The position numbers and the translations under genes are program-made. The notes beneath the pieces were generated by a model that saw nothing but the letters and a program-made list of their open reading frames with translations, was not told the origin of the DNA and did not search any database. Shown piece after piece: positions 1 to 8,153 of a stretch of DNA of 64,000 bases (the first letter of the stretch is position 1; every line of letters begins with the position of its first letter). Source of the DNA: Faecalibacterium longum CLA-AA-H243 (GTDB lineage: Bacteria; Bacillota; Clostridia; Oscillospirales; Ruminococcaceae); the NCBI RefSeq assembly GCF_020687245.1, contig NZ_JAJEQG010000004.1, positions 62,001-126,000 of the forward strand. The letters are read 5' to 3'.

Positions 1-444
1 CTTTCCAGCCCCCAGGCCCTCAGCGAAGCGGCCGCTCTGCTGGAAGACCCCAGCAGTCTGGACGAAGAGAACAGCGTCCTCATCTACTACCTGAAAGACC
101 GTCTCGATTTTCTCTACTCCATCTTCCCCGGCATGAACCTGGCCGAAATTTTGCAGCAGTATTATTATCAGACGGATTTTGTGAACTATGTGGCCCAGTT
201 CGGCTTCCCGGTGGATTACGTCGGGCCGGAGTACCACGCCTTTTTCCGGGACAAAGACCTTATCCCCAATGCCCACGCCCGCGGCTTCAAGGTCGCGCCC
301 TGGCCGGTGGGCGTGGAGAGCCGGGACGACCTGCGCCAGCTGTTCCGGCTGGACCCGGAGCTTGTGGTCACGAATAAGCCCGAGGTGGCTGTTTCCATCC
401 TCACCGGGCTGGGCCAGTGGGACGAATCATCCAAAGAGGGTTGA
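1..444 (+). CDS. Glycerophosphodiester phosphodiesterase-like protein, C-terminal part
   Basis: The reading frame is open from the first base and stops at a TGA at 442-444, so the start lies outside the window. The visible 147 residues end in a block with NAHARGFKVAPWPVG followed by ELVVTNKPEVAVSIL. This matches the end of GDPD TIM barrels, where a 'V..WTVN' strand is followed by 'GVDGIITDRPD'. The family hydrolyses glycerophosphodiesters to glycerol-3-phosphate and an alcohol. The catalytic His and Glu residues would be upstream and cannot be checked. Another sugar- or lipid-phosphodiesterase of the same fold is possible. The stop codon lies inside a terminator hairpin. Confidence 0.6.
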   Translation, partial: LSSPQALSEAAALLEDPSSLDEENSVLIYYLKDRLDFLYSIFPGMNLAEILQQYYYQTDFVNYVAQFGFPVDYVGPEYHAFFRDKDLIPNAHARGFKVAPWPVGVESRDDLRQLFRLDPELVVTNKPEVAVSILTGLGQWDESSKEG

Positions 445-460
445 CAGCCCTCTTTTTTTG
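435..460 (+). terminator. Intrinsic terminator of the GDPD-like gene
   Basis: The arms AGAGGG (435-440) and CCCTCT (448-453) enclose a 7-base loop, and a T run follows. The loop contains the TGA stop codon and also TTGACA, which serves as the -35 box of the next gene. Confidence 0.75.
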
Positions 461-469
461 GAGCATAAT
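441..469 (+). promoter_or_regulatory. Promoter of the marR-like gene
   Basis: TTGACA at 441-446 and CATAAT at 464-469 are 17 bases apart. The -35 box sits in the loop of the preceding terminator. Bases 481-515 after the likely start of transcription hold repeated AACAGTT elements and the palindrome GTTCGAAC, which could bind the MarR protein. Confidence 0.55.
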
Positions 470-550
470 AGTCCTGTATCGAACAGTTTTATGTGAAACA
501 GTTCGGCGTTCGAACATTCACATCAAAAGTCAAACCAGAAGGATGATACT

Positions 551-1030
551 ATGAACCAAGCCTTTGAACCCGCCTGCACCCCCATCGCGCCGCCGTGGGA
601 GGCGCCGCAGGTCATCCCGGCCCAGCTGCGCCGGGTGAACAACCTTATTTTCCGCAAGATAGGCCAGATTGCCCGCACCAATGGCGTGGAGGCCGTGACC
701 CCCATGCACGGCTGGATCATGGAGTATCTTTACCGGCACTCCGAGACCCCGGTGTTCCAGCGGGACATCGAGCGGGAGTTCTCCATCACTCGTTCCACTG
801 TCACCAACATCCTGCAGCTCATGGAGCGCAAAGGCTACATCACCCGTCAGAGCGTGGAGCAGGACGCCCGCCTCAAGCAGCTGGTCCTCACCGAAAAAGG
901 CCGCCAGTTCCACGAGGACACCATGCGGGCCTTCCACCAGACCGATGAATATGTGGCCGGCCTGCTCACCGAAGAAGAAAACACCGAGCTGCTGCGGCTG
1001 CTGAATAAACTGTATCTGGGACTAAAGTGA
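551..1030 (+). CDS. MarR-family transcriptional regulator
   Basis: This 159-residue protein has the MarR size and layout: a helical N-terminus, a winged helix-turn-helix around residues 60-110 (QRDIEREFSITRSTVTNIL, then MERKGYITRQ), and a basic wing with DARLKQLVLTEKG. A C-terminal dimerisation helix follows. AAGGAT at 538-543 is the ribosome site. The gene precedes two ABC exporter genes on the same strand, and a separate promoter with an inverted repeat lies between. It is probably a ligand-responsive repressor of the exporter and perhaps of itself. The inducing compound cannot be read from the sequence. Confidence 0.9.
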   Translation: MNQAFEPACTPIAPPWEAPQVIPAQLRRVNNLIFRKIGQIARTNGVEAVTPMHGWIMEYLYRHSETPVFQRDIEREFSITRSTVTNILQLMERKGYITRQSVEQDARLKQLVLTEKGRQFHEDTMRAFHQTDEYVAGLLTEEENTELLRLLNKLYLGLK

Positions 1031-1068
1031 AACAAATATGAACTTTTTCCGAAACTTTGGAAAAAGCA

Positions 1069-1116
1069 TTGACTTTAATATTGTTTTGTATAAAATTGTT
1101 CCGTACCAAACAATTT
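1069..1116 (+). promoter_or_regulatory. Exporter promoter with overlapping inverted repeat (candidate MarR operator)
   Basis: TTGACT at 1069-1074 and TAAAAT at 1091-1096 are 16 bases apart. The perfect inverted repeat AAATTGTT (1093-1100), 8 bases, AACAATTT (1109-1116) covers the -10 box and the likely start of transcription. Protein bound there would block transcription, which is the usual MarR arrangement. Confidence 0.65.
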
Positions 1117-1135
1117 ATCAAAGGAGGCTCAAAGT

Positions 1136-2887
1136 ATGATAAAGAAGCTTGCTTCCCATCTGGGCGAATACAAACGCGCCGCTATCCTGACGCCGATGTT
1201 TTCCGCACTGGAAGCAGTCATGGACATCCTGCTGCCCACCATCATGGCGTTCATCATCGACCTTGGCATTGAAAAGGGCGATATGAACGCCATCGTCAAA
1301 TACGGCCTGCTCACCTTCGCAGTGGCGGCCATCGCCCTGCTGCTGGGCGTTCTGGCCGGCAAGTACGCCGCCGAGGCGTCCACCGGCTTTGCCGGCAACC
1401 TGCGCGATGCGATGTATGAGAATATCCAGCATTACTCCTTCTCCAACATCGACAAATTCTCCACCGCCGGCCTCGTCACCCGTATGACCACCGACGTGAC
1501 CAACCTGCAGAACGCTTTCCAGATGATGGAGCGTATGTGTGTGCGCGCCCCGGTCCATCTGGTGTTCGCACTCATCATGGCGTTCAGCATCGGCGGCCCT
1601 CTGACCCTCATCTTCGTGGTGGCCATCGCCTTTCTGCTGGCCGTGCTGGCAAGCATCATGGTCCCCACCTTCAAAATTTTTGACCGTGTTTTCAAGAATT
1701 ACGACAACCTGAACTCCTCCGTGCAGGAGAACGTGTCCGCTATCCGCGTGGTCAAGAGCTTCGTCCGCGAGGGCTTCGAGAACGAGAAGTACACCAAAGC
1801 CTGCGAGGGTCTGTATCAGCAGTTCGTCAACGCAGAGAGCCGTCTGAGCTTCAACAACCCCGCCATGCTGACGGCTATTTACGGCTGCAACATTGCCCTG
1901 AGCTGGTTCGGCGCAAAGTACATCCTGCACGGCGCGATGACCACCGGCCAGCTGAACGCTCTGTTCGGCTACATCATGAACATCCTGATGGCTCTGATGA
2001 TGCTGAGCATGGCTTTCGTCATGATCTCCATGTCCGCCGCTTCCGCAAAGCGTATCGTGGAAGTTCTGGACGAGACGACCGACCTTCCCCCCGCCAAGGC
2101 TCCCGTGCAGGAAGTCAAGGACGGCAGCATCCGCTTCGACCATGTCACCTTCAAGTACAAGCACGGCTCCGGCCAGCCTGTCCTGAACGACATCACCTTT
2201 GACATCAAGCCCGGCGAGACACTGGGCATCATCGGCGGCACCGGCAGCGCAAAGTCCAGTCTGGTGCAGCTCATCCCCCGCCTGTACGACGCCGAGACCG
2301 GCACTGTCAGCGTGGGCGGCGTGGATGTCCGGGATTACAATCTCGACGTCCTCCGCCACGAGGTCTCCATGGTGCTCCAGAAGAACGTCCTGTTCTCCGG
2401 CACCATCCTCGACAACCTCCGCTGGGGCAATGAGAACGCCAGCGAGGAAGAGTGCATCCGTGTGGCAAAGCTGGCCTGCGCCGATGAGTTCATCGAGCGC
2501 TTCCCGGACAAGTACAACACCTGGATTGAGCAGGGTGGCTCCAATGTGTCCGGCGGCCAGAAACAGCGTCTGACCATCGCCCGCGCCCTGCTGCGCAAGC
2601 CGAAGGTCCTCATCCTCGACGACTCCACCAGTGCCGTGGATACCGCCACCGACGCAAAGATCCGGAAGGCGTTCCGTGAGGAGATCCCCGGCACCACCAA
2701 GATCATCATTGCACAGCGCATTTCCTCGGTGCAGGATGCCGACCGCATCCTCGTGCTGGACAACGGCCAGATCAACGGCCTCGGCACCCACGAGGAACTG
2801 CTGAAGAACAACGCGATCTATCAGGAAGTCTACAACAGCCAGACTCAGGGCGGCGGCGACTTCGACAAGCAGGGAGGTGAGCAGTAA
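1136..2887 (+). CDS. ABC exporter half-transporter, subunit A (degenerate ATP site)
   Basis: This 583-residue protein has a six-helix type IV exporter membrane domain (about residues 1-310) followed by a nucleotide-binding domain. Visible motifs are Walker A GGTGSAKSS with Lys373, signature VSGGQ, and Walker B VLILDDS. Walker B has Asp496 where the catalytic Glu normally stands. A degenerate site in one subunit is typical of heterodimeric exporters such as BmrCD and TM287/288. AAAGGAGG at 1120-1127 fixes the start. The stop overlaps the start of subunit B by one base (TAATG), so the two are translationally coupled. It probably exports drugs, lipids or peptides. Confidence 0.92.
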   Translation: MIKKLASHLGEYKRAAILTPMFSALEAVMDILLPTIMAFIIDLGIEKGDMNAIVKYGLLTFAVAAIALLLGVLAGKYAAEASTGFAGNLRDAMYENIQHYSFSNIDKFSTAGLVTRMTTDVTNLQNAFQMMERMCVRAPVHLVFALIMAFSIGGPLTLIFVVAIAFLLAVLASIMVPTFKIFDRVFKNYDNLNSSVQENVSAIRVVKSFVREGFENEKYTKACEGLYQQFVNAESRLSFNNPAMLTAIYGCNIALSWFGAKYILHGAMTTGQLNALFGYIMNILMALMMLSMAFVMISMSAASAKRIVEVLDETTDLPPAKAPVQEVKDGSIRFDHVTFKYKHGSGQPVLNDITFDIKPGETLGIIGGTGSAKSSLVQLIPRLYDAETGTVSVGGVDVRDYNLDVLRHEVSMVLQKNVLFSGTILDNLRWGNENASEEECIRVAKLACADEFIERFPDKYNTWIEQGGSNVSGGQKQRLTIARALLRKPKVLILDDSTSAVDTATDAKIRKAFREEIPGTTKIIIAQRISSVQDADRILVLDNGQINGLGTHEELLKNNAIYQEVYNSQTQGGGDFDKQGGEQ

Positions 2888-4815
2888 TGGCAGAACAGAA
2901 AGCAAAAGTCGTCCATGGCCCCGGCCCCCGCGGCATGGGAGGCCCGCGTCCGAAGGTCGAGAACCCGGGCAAGCTGCTCAAGCGCATCATGGCAGAGGTG
3001 TTCCAGCATTATCTGCCTCACTGCATCCTCGTGCTCATCTGCATCGTGGTCAGCGCGCTGGCCAATGTGCAGGCAAGCCTGTTCCTGCAGACCCTTATCG
3101 ACGACTATATCATCCCCATGACCCAGCAGCAGGACCCCAGCTTTGCACCGCTGGCCGGTGCGCTGGTGCGCGTCGGCTGCATCTATGTGGTGGGCATCCT
3201 CGCTGCATGGCTCAACGCCCGCATCATGGTCAACGTCACCCAGGGTACCCTGCGCAACCTGCGCATCCAGCTCTTCACCCACATGGAGAGCCTGCCCATC
3301 AGCTACTTTGACACCCATCCGCACGGCGACATCATGTCCGTCTACACCAACGACGTGGATACCCTCCGCCAGATGCTCAGCCAGAGCATCCCCCAGCTGG
3401 TATCCAGCGCCATCACCATCGTTTCCGTCTTTGCCAGCATGTGCATGCTGAGCTGGCAGCTCACCATCGTCACCATGCTGATGGTAGCCCTGATGCTCTT
3501 CTGCTCCAAGAAGATCACCCAGCAGAGCGGCAAGTACTTCATCGCACAGCAGCGCGACCTCGGCAAAGTGAACGGCTACATCGAAGAGATGATGGAAGGC
3601 CAGAAGGTCGTTAAAGTCTTCACCCATGAGCAGAAGGCCCTCGAGGGCTTCCGCGAGCTGAACGACAAGCTCAAGGACAGCGCCAAGCAGGCCAACAGCT
3701 TCGCCAACATCATGATGCCCGTCAACGCTCAGCTGGGCAATATCAGCTACGCCATCTGCGCTCTGGTGGGTGCAGCCATGGCCGTCACCGGCATGGGCGG
3801 CGTCACGCTGGGTACTGTCATGGCGTTTCTGTCCCTGAACAAGAGCTTCAATATGCCCATCAGCCAGGTGTCCATGCAGGCCAACAGCATCATCATGGCA
3901 CTGGCCGGTGCAGAGCGCATCTTCAAGATGATGGATGAGCCCAGCGAGACCGATGAGGGCTATGTCACCCTCATCAACGCCAAGTACGACAAGGACGACA
4001 ACCTCGTGGAGGCCAACGAGCGCACCGGCATCTGGGCCTGGAAGCACCCCCACCACGACGGCACCACCACCTACCACAAGCTGGAAGGCGACATCACCTT
4101 TACGGACGTCGATTTCGGCTATGTGCCGGGCAAGACCGTCCTGCACGACATCAACCTCTATGGCCGTCCGGGCCAGAAGATCGCCTTCGTCGGCTCCACC
4201 GGCGCCGGCAAGACCACCATCACCAACCTTATCAACCGCTTCTACGACATCCAGGACGGCAAGATCCGGTACGACGGCATCAACATCCATAAAATCAGGA
4301 AAGCCGACCTCCGCCGCTCTCTGGGCATTGTGCTGCAGGATACCCACCTGTTCACCGGCACGGTCATGGAGAACATCCGCTATGGCCGTCTGGAGGCCAC
4401 CGACGAGGAGTGCATCGCCGCAGCCCGTCTGGCCAACGCCGACGGCTTCATCAAGCGCCTGCCCGAGGGCTACAACACCATGCTGACCGGCGACGGTGCG
4501 AACCTGTCGCAGGGCCAGCGTCAGCTGCTGGCCATCGCCCGCGCAGCCGTTGCTGACCCGCCGGTGCTCATCCTCGATGAGGCTACTTCCTCCATCGACA
4601 CCCGCACCGAGGCTCTGGTGCAGCGCGGCATGGACGGCCTGATGTATGGCCGCACCAGCTTCGTCATCGCCCACCGCCTCTCCACTGTCCGCAACGCAGA
4701 CTGCATCGTGGTCCTGGAGCAGGGCCGCATCATCGAGCGCGGCAGCCATGACGAGCTCATCGCCAAGAAGGGCAAGTATTACCAGCTCTATACCGGTAAT
4801 CTGGCTGAGAACTAA
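2887..4815 (+). CDS. ABC exporter half-transporter, subunit B (active ATP site)
   Basis: This 642-residue partner of the preceding gene has a hydrophilic N-terminal extension of about 40 residues (PGPRGMGGPRP), a six-helix membrane domain, an insertion around residues 355-400, and a nucleotide-binding domain. Walker A is GSTGAGKTT and Walker B is VLILDEA with catalytic Glu565. Its signature is LSQGQ instead of LSGGQ. This altered signature pairs with the degenerate Walker B of subunit A, so one ATP site is weak and one is full strength. The pair is a typical heterodimeric multidrug-type exporter. The substrate is unknown. A strong terminator follows. Confidence 0.92.
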   Translation: MAEQKAKVVHGPGPRGMGGPRPKVENPGKLLKRIMAEVFQHYLPHCILVLICIVVSALANVQASLFLQTLIDDYIIPMTQQQDPSFAPLAGALVRVGCIYVVGILAAWLNARIMVNVTQGTLRNLRIQLFTHMESLPISYFDTHPHGDIMSVYTNDVDTLRQMLSQSIPQLVSSAITIVSVFASMCMLSWQLTIVTMLMVALMLFCSKKITQQSGKYFIAQQRDLGKVNGYIEEMMEGQKVVKVFTHEQKALEGFRELNDKLKDSAKQANSFANIMMPVNAQLGNISYAICALVGAAMAVTGMGGVTLGTVMAFLSLNKSFNMPISQVSMQANSIIMALAGAERIFKMMDEPSETDEGYVTLINAKYDKDDNLVEANERTGIWAWKHPHHDGTTTYHKLEGDITFTDVDFGYVPGKTVLHDINLYGRPGQKIAFVGSTGAGKTTITNLINRFYDIQDGKIRYDGINIHKIRKADLRRSLGIVLQDTHLFTGTVMENIRYGRLEATDEECIAAARLANADGFIKRLPEGYNTMLTGDGANLSQGQRQLLAIARAAVADPPVLILDEATSSIDTRTEALVQRGMDGLMYGRTSFVIAHRLSTVRNADCIVVLEQGRIIERGSHDELIAKKGKYYQLYTGNLAEN

Positions 4816-4828
4816 ACTTTATATATAG

Positions 4829-4869
4829 AAAAGCCGCTGTGCAGTTTTGTAGCTGTACAGCGGCTTTTT
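4829..4869 (+). terminator. Terminator after the ABC exporter operon
   Basis: GCCGCTGT (4833-4840) pairs with ACAGCGGC (4857-4864), extended by a flanking A run and T run. It could work in both directions. Confidence 0.85.
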
Positions 4870-4951
4870 CTTGTGTTTTGTCGAATTTTATGATACTCTT
4901 TAGGTGTCGGCCTTCCGACTCCATTCAAATTGGGGAAGGGGGTGAGAACCT

Positions 4952-5053
4952 ATGGAAATGTTATCTTCTTTCATTCTGTCCGTCGCAGCCAATGTTGTGG
5001 CTCATTGCATTGGCAAGTGGTTTGACGAGCAGTTCAAGGCCGGTAAGCACTAA
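4952..5053 (+). CDS. 33-residue hydrophobic peptide
   Basis: The frame starts at ATG 4952 and stops at TAA 5051-5053. It encodes an acidic-then-hydrophobic N-terminus (MEMLSSFILSVAANVVAHCI) and a charged tail (GKWFDEQFKAGKH). The peptide is one short membrane segment with a positively charged, aromatic-rich end. A purine-rich ribosome site (GGGGAAGGGGG, about 4933-4943) lies at suitable distance, and a strong terminator follows 10 bases after the stop. Short peptides of this shape occur as type I toxins and as small membrane regulators. I cannot assign it to either. A decayed copy of its start region lies at 5115-5150. Confidence 0.6.
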   Translation: MEMLSSFILSVAANVVAHCIGKWFDEQFKAGKH

Positions 5054-5063
5054 CCCCTAGTAA

Positions 5064-5106
5064 GCAAAACGCCCCGCGGTATTCGCAGTACCGTGGGGCG
5101 TTTTGC
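5064..5106 (+). terminator. Terminator of the small peptide gene
   Basis: The long hairpin has arms CAAAACGCCCCGCGGTA and TACCGTGGGGCGTTTTG, with one G-T pair, around a 7-base loop, and ends in TTTT. It is symmetrical enough to act on both strands, but no minus-strand gene ends here. Confidence 0.85.
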
Positions 5107-5114
5107 TGCTCATT

Positions 5115-5150
5115 GGTGAAAACCTATGAAGCAATATCTTCTTTCATTGC
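5115..5150 (+). repeat. Decayed second copy of the peptide gene's start region
   Basis: GGTGAAAACCTATG followed by ATCTTCTTTCATT repeats the sequence around the start of the 33-residue peptide gene (GGTGAGAACCTATG and ATCTTCTTTCATT at 4941-4974). The copy has one base fewer between the two blocks, so the frame no longer matches. It runs into the 3' end of the minus-strand VTT gene and has no terminator of its own. Confidence 0.6.
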
Positions 5151-5196
5151 TTTTATTATATGCACTCTCAGCAAAAAAGTCAAGCGCTTCGCAATT

Positions 5197-5802
5197 TTAT
5201 CGATCCAAATCGTGCTTCTTACAGAACTTCCTGCTCACCCAGTACATCCCGGCCCAGATGGCGATGGCGAGGATGAGATACACCGGATTTTTCAGCGAGC
5301 TGACCAGCGACTGGCCGAAGAGAGCCATCATGGCCACCATAACGGCCTTGCCCGCCAGAAGGGTGAGCAGATAGCGCTTCTCGTCAAAATCCGAGATACC
5401 AAAGGCCAGATGCAGGAACGACGTGGGCGTAAAGGGCAGGACGGCCAGCATGAAGAGGCTGGCCGTGTCCACATGGCTGACCCACTGCTGGGCCTTTTTC
5501 AGCTGTTCGGAGCGAGAGGCCAGCTTCCAGAAAAAGCGTTTGACCACCCGCCGCCAGAATAAAAACACCACCGTGCCGCCTGCGGCCACACCGAGCCAGC
5601 TGTAGACGAAGCCAAGAAATCCGCCGTGGGCCGCGATATTGAGGGCCACGATGGCGATGAGGGGCAGCGGCGGAAAAATGGATTCCAGCATCGCCAGCAG
5701 AATAGGGACCAACGGCCCCAGCCCTTCAAAGCCCTCTAACAATGCCTCCCAGAATTCCAGCGTACCCAGCTGGTGGAGCCAGTCGATGAGCGTCGTTTCC
5801 AT
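5197..5802 (-). CDS. VTT-domain (TVP38/DedA-like) membrane protein
   Basis: This 201-residue integral membrane protein has an amphipathic N-terminus with ESIFPPLPLIAIVALNIAA, a glycine-rich re-entrant segment (GFLGFVYSWLGVAAGG), and FTPTSFLHLAFGISDF near residue 125. These are features of the VTT/SNARE-associated family that includes DedA, YqaA and TVP38. Members act as lipid scramblases or undecaprenyl-phosphate carriers and help keep membrane potential. The specific role here is not known. The gene stands alone on the minus strand. Confidence 0.75.
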   Translation of the reverse strand: METTLIDWLHQLGTLEFWEALLEGFEGLGPLVPILLAMLESIFPPLPLIAIVALNIAAHGGFLGFVYSWLGVAAGGTVVFLFWRRVVKRFFWKLASRSEQLKKAQQWVSHVDTASLFMLAVLPFTPTSFLHLAFGISDFDEKRYLLTLLAGKAVMVAMMALFGQSLVSSLKNPVYLILAIAIWAGMYWVSRKFCKKHDLDR

Positions 5803-5971
5803 CGTGCTCGTACCATCCCTTTCGTTTCTGCCTGATGTTTCTTCTTAGTATATCCAGCATCTATGACCGGGATATGAACAAAATCTGAGCATTTTTGCCT
5901 TTTTCTTCCTGTCTCTCCTTACAATACGAAACAGCGTCGTTCTTTCCTGCACGATATTTTATTCTTCTGCC

Positions 5972-6985
5972 TCAGAAGATGTGCCGGGCGGCCTCTGCTT
6001 CGGCGGCCTGCCGTTCGGCCTTGAGGCGCTGACGCTCCAGATACTGGGCCTTCTGCTTTTTCCAGCGGACCAGGCTTGCATCGTCCGGCATCTGGACGCA
6101 GCGGGCGAAGGCCCAGTGCAGGCCGTCCCGGCGCGACATCCGGTATTTCTGGAACACGCCCCGGCCGGCCTCACCGCCCCGGCCCTTACAGACGGGACAC
6201 TGGGACAGCGTGTACCAGCCGCTGCTCCCTTTTTTCAGCCAGACGTCATCCGGCTGCAGGGCCGTGCCACAGACCGGGCAGGCCATCGTGCCGATGACGG
6301 GGTCCAGCTTCCACATAGACTGGTCCAGATAGCCTTGGAAGACCCTGAAATCCCGGTAGTCGCCCGGCGTGGGGCAAAGGCTCTGGCGCAGGGTGTCCTC
6401 CTCGCTGGGGTAAGCGGCCAGTCCGGCCCGCAGGTCGAGCATACGGCAGAGGTCGGCAGTATAGAGGGTGTCGGACAAAGCGTCGTGGAAGGGGCGTTCC
6501 AGCGGGATGCCCATCCGGGTGACGACATTTTCCAGCTTCATCCCCTCGCCTTCCTTGCGGGGGTACTCCCGCAGAAAGAGCTGCTGCAGGTCGTACCAGA
6601 CCGTCGGGCGGCTCTCGTCGAGATTGCAGAGGAAAAGGTTCTGCTTGAGCACCGGCACGTCATCCATGCCCCACTCGGCGAACTCGGCGTCCGGGCCGCA
6701 CCACTTCATAAAGCGGCGGAGGCCCTGGATGATGGGTTCACCCTTGTCGAGGTCCTCCTGCGTCAGACCGGTGACTTTGGCGATGTGGTGCTGCAGGCAG
6801 CGGAAGATGCGGGGACGCAGGTGGATGGAGAAGGTATCCAGCACGTTGGCGTCCTCGTCGATCTTGACAGCACCGATCTCAATGATCTCCCCCCGGAACG
6901 TCTGCTGGACGCCGTGATAATTAAAGATAAACGGCTGATAGCCGATGTTCCACTCCAAATCGAATAAAACTAAGTTGCGCGGCAT
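5972..6985 (-). CDS. DEDDh-type 3'-5' exonuclease with C-terminal zinc ribbon
   Basis: The N-terminal half is an RNase T / DnaQ-like exonuclease. LVLFDLEWN gives the first acidic pair, EIIEIGAVKI follows, and PFHDALSDTLYTADL carries the His and last Asp. The C-terminal half has two CxxC knuckles (CPVCGTAL and CPVCKG), so a zinc ribbon is fused to the nuclease. Similar proteins are annotated as KapD-like or as an inhibitor of the KinA pathway. I chose the ATG at 6985, read as MPRNLVLFD, because the upstream TTG at 7006 has no ribosome site. The gene lies 17 bases after the HAD gene, so the two are probably co-transcribed. Confidence 0.8.
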   Translation of the reverse strand: MPRNLVLFDLEWNIGYQPFIFNYHGVQQTFRGEIIEIGAVKIDEDANVLDTFSIHLRPRIFRCLQHHIAKVTGLTQEDLDKGEPIIQGLRRFMKWCGPDAEFAEWGMDDVPVLKQNLFLCNLDESRPTVWYDLQQLFLREYPRKEGEGMKLENVVTRMGIPLERPFHDALSDTLYTADLCRMLDLRAGLAAYPSEEDTLRQSLCPTPGDYRDFRVFQGYLDQSMWKLDPVIGTMACPVCGTALQPDDVWLKKGSSGWYTLSQCPVCKGRGGEAGRGVFQKYRMSRRDGLHWAFARCVQMPDDASLVRWKKQKAQYLERQRLKAERQAAEAEAARHIF

Positions 6986-7002
6986 TTGTGTCTGGTATCC
7001 TT

Positions 7003-7821
7003 TCAAAAAATAAACTTCTCAATGGCCTCAGCCACGCCGTCATGGTTGTTGTCGGCGACGGTCACATAGTCCGCTGCCTCCTTGACGGGGGGCTCTGCAT
7101 TCTGCATGGCCACACCCACGCCGGCAAAGCGTATCATAGAGCGGTCATTGAGGCCGTCGCCGCAGGCCATGAGGTTGTTGCGGGTCAGCCCCCTGCTTTC
7201 CAGCAGACTGCCGAGGCTCACGTCCTTGGCGACCCCCAGCGGCACAGCCTCGATGAAGAAGGGGCTGGACGGGTAGAGGTCGATCTCGCCCGCAAACTGT
7301 TTCCGGCCTGCCTCCAACACCTCGTCGCGGCGGGCGGGGTCGAGGGTAATGAGCATCTTGCAGATGGGATAATCCACATAGGCGGCGAGGTCCTCCACCT
7401 TCTGCATGGGCAGCTTGCAGGTAAAGCACTCCTTCAGCGCCCACTCGTCCTCGGGACTTTCGGTGACGACGCCCTGCTTATTATAGGTAATGATGACCAC
7501 GCCCTGCTCCCTGGCGAAGGCACAGAGCTGCGGCACATACTTTGCATCCAGCTGCTTGCGGTAGAGCGTCTCGCCGGTGGCACAGTCGATGATGGCACCG
7601 CCGTTATACGAGAGGATGCAGCCGCCCTTTTTATCCAGTCCCAGCTCCTTTGCCAGCGGCATGATACCTGCCGTGGGACGACCCGAGGCCAGCACGATGG
7701 TCACGCCTTTGGCGGCAGCTGCGTCCAGCGCTGCGCGGGTGGCGGGGGTGACGACCTTCTGGTCATTGGTCAGGGTGCCGTCGAGGTCGAGCGCCAGCAC
7801 ACGAATATCTTTCTTTTCCAT
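7003..7821 (-). CDS. Cof-type HAD-IIB sugar/nucleotide phosphatase
   Basis: This 272-residue HAD phosphatase has motif I VLALDLDGTLTND, motif II LASGR, a C2B cap, and motifs III and IV near the C-terminus (NLMACGDGLNDRSMI, then GVGVAMQNA). It belongs to the Cof/YbjI subfamily, which dephosphorylates sugar phosphates, flavin or pyridoxal phosphates. I chose ATG 7821 because GAGG lies 6 bases upstream; a GTG at 7833 is less likely. Its neighbour is the exonuclease downstream. The substrate cannot be determined from sequence. Confidence 0.88.
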   Translation of the reverse strand: MEKKDIRVLALDLDGTLTNDQKVVTPATRAALDAAAAKGVTIVLASGRPTAGIMPLAKELGLDKKGGCILSYNGGAIIDCATGETLYRKQLDAKYVPQLCAFAREQGVVIITYNKQGVVTESPEDEWALKECFTCKLPMQKVEDLAAYVDYPICKMLITLDPARRDEVLEAGRKQFAGEIDLYPSSPFFIEAVPLGVAKDVSLGSLLESRGLTRNNLMACGDGLNDRSMIRFAGVGVAMQNAEPPVKEAADYVTVADNNHDGVAEAIEKFIF

Positions 7822-8153
7822 ATCCAGCCTCACTTATTTTTACAGGCCGGAACGTCCCGGCCCTGTCGATTTTATCGCACACTTTTTTATTGTACAATGA
7901 ATGCACCTCTCAGCGCAAGACTCTTTGTTATATTTCTTCGGCACTTTGGAGTTTGTTTGAAAATACAAACTGTAGTTTGTACCAAAAAACACGTAAAAAT
8001 AGACATTTCTAACTACTTATCGTAAAATGTTAGCAGATGTAAACATCATCAAAATCCCTTGAAATTTCCAAAAACCGCGTTATAATAACGGCAGAAACAC
8101 TTATCCCATGCCCTTTGGGGTACATGAGGGAATAAAAAGGAAGGTATACTACT
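7822..8153. other. Divergent intergenic region with AGTTTGT repeats
   Basis: This gap lies between the HAD gene (leftward) and the DUF6110 gene (rightward). AGTTTGT (7950-7956), ACAAACT (7965-7971) and AGTTTGT (7974-7980) alternate in orientation, and the last two form the near-perfect palindrome ACAAACTGTAGTTTGT. A good promoter for the DUF6110 gene lies at 8059-8086. I see no open frame of interest and no riboswitch I can recognise. Confidence 0.5.
8059..8086 (+). promoter_or_regulatory. Promoter of the DUF6110 / P-type ATPase cassette
   Basis: TTGAAA at 8059-8064 and TATAAT at 8081-8086 are 16 bases apart, leaving a leader of about 60 bases before the start codon at 8154. Confidence 0.65.

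Noticed and set aside
1118-2905. Long open frame on the minus strand across the first ABC exporter gene (595 codons)
   Set aside because: The reverse frame of a GC-rich gene is often open. The translation is rich in His, Val, Gly and Asp with no family signature, and the forward gene has Walker and signature motifs.
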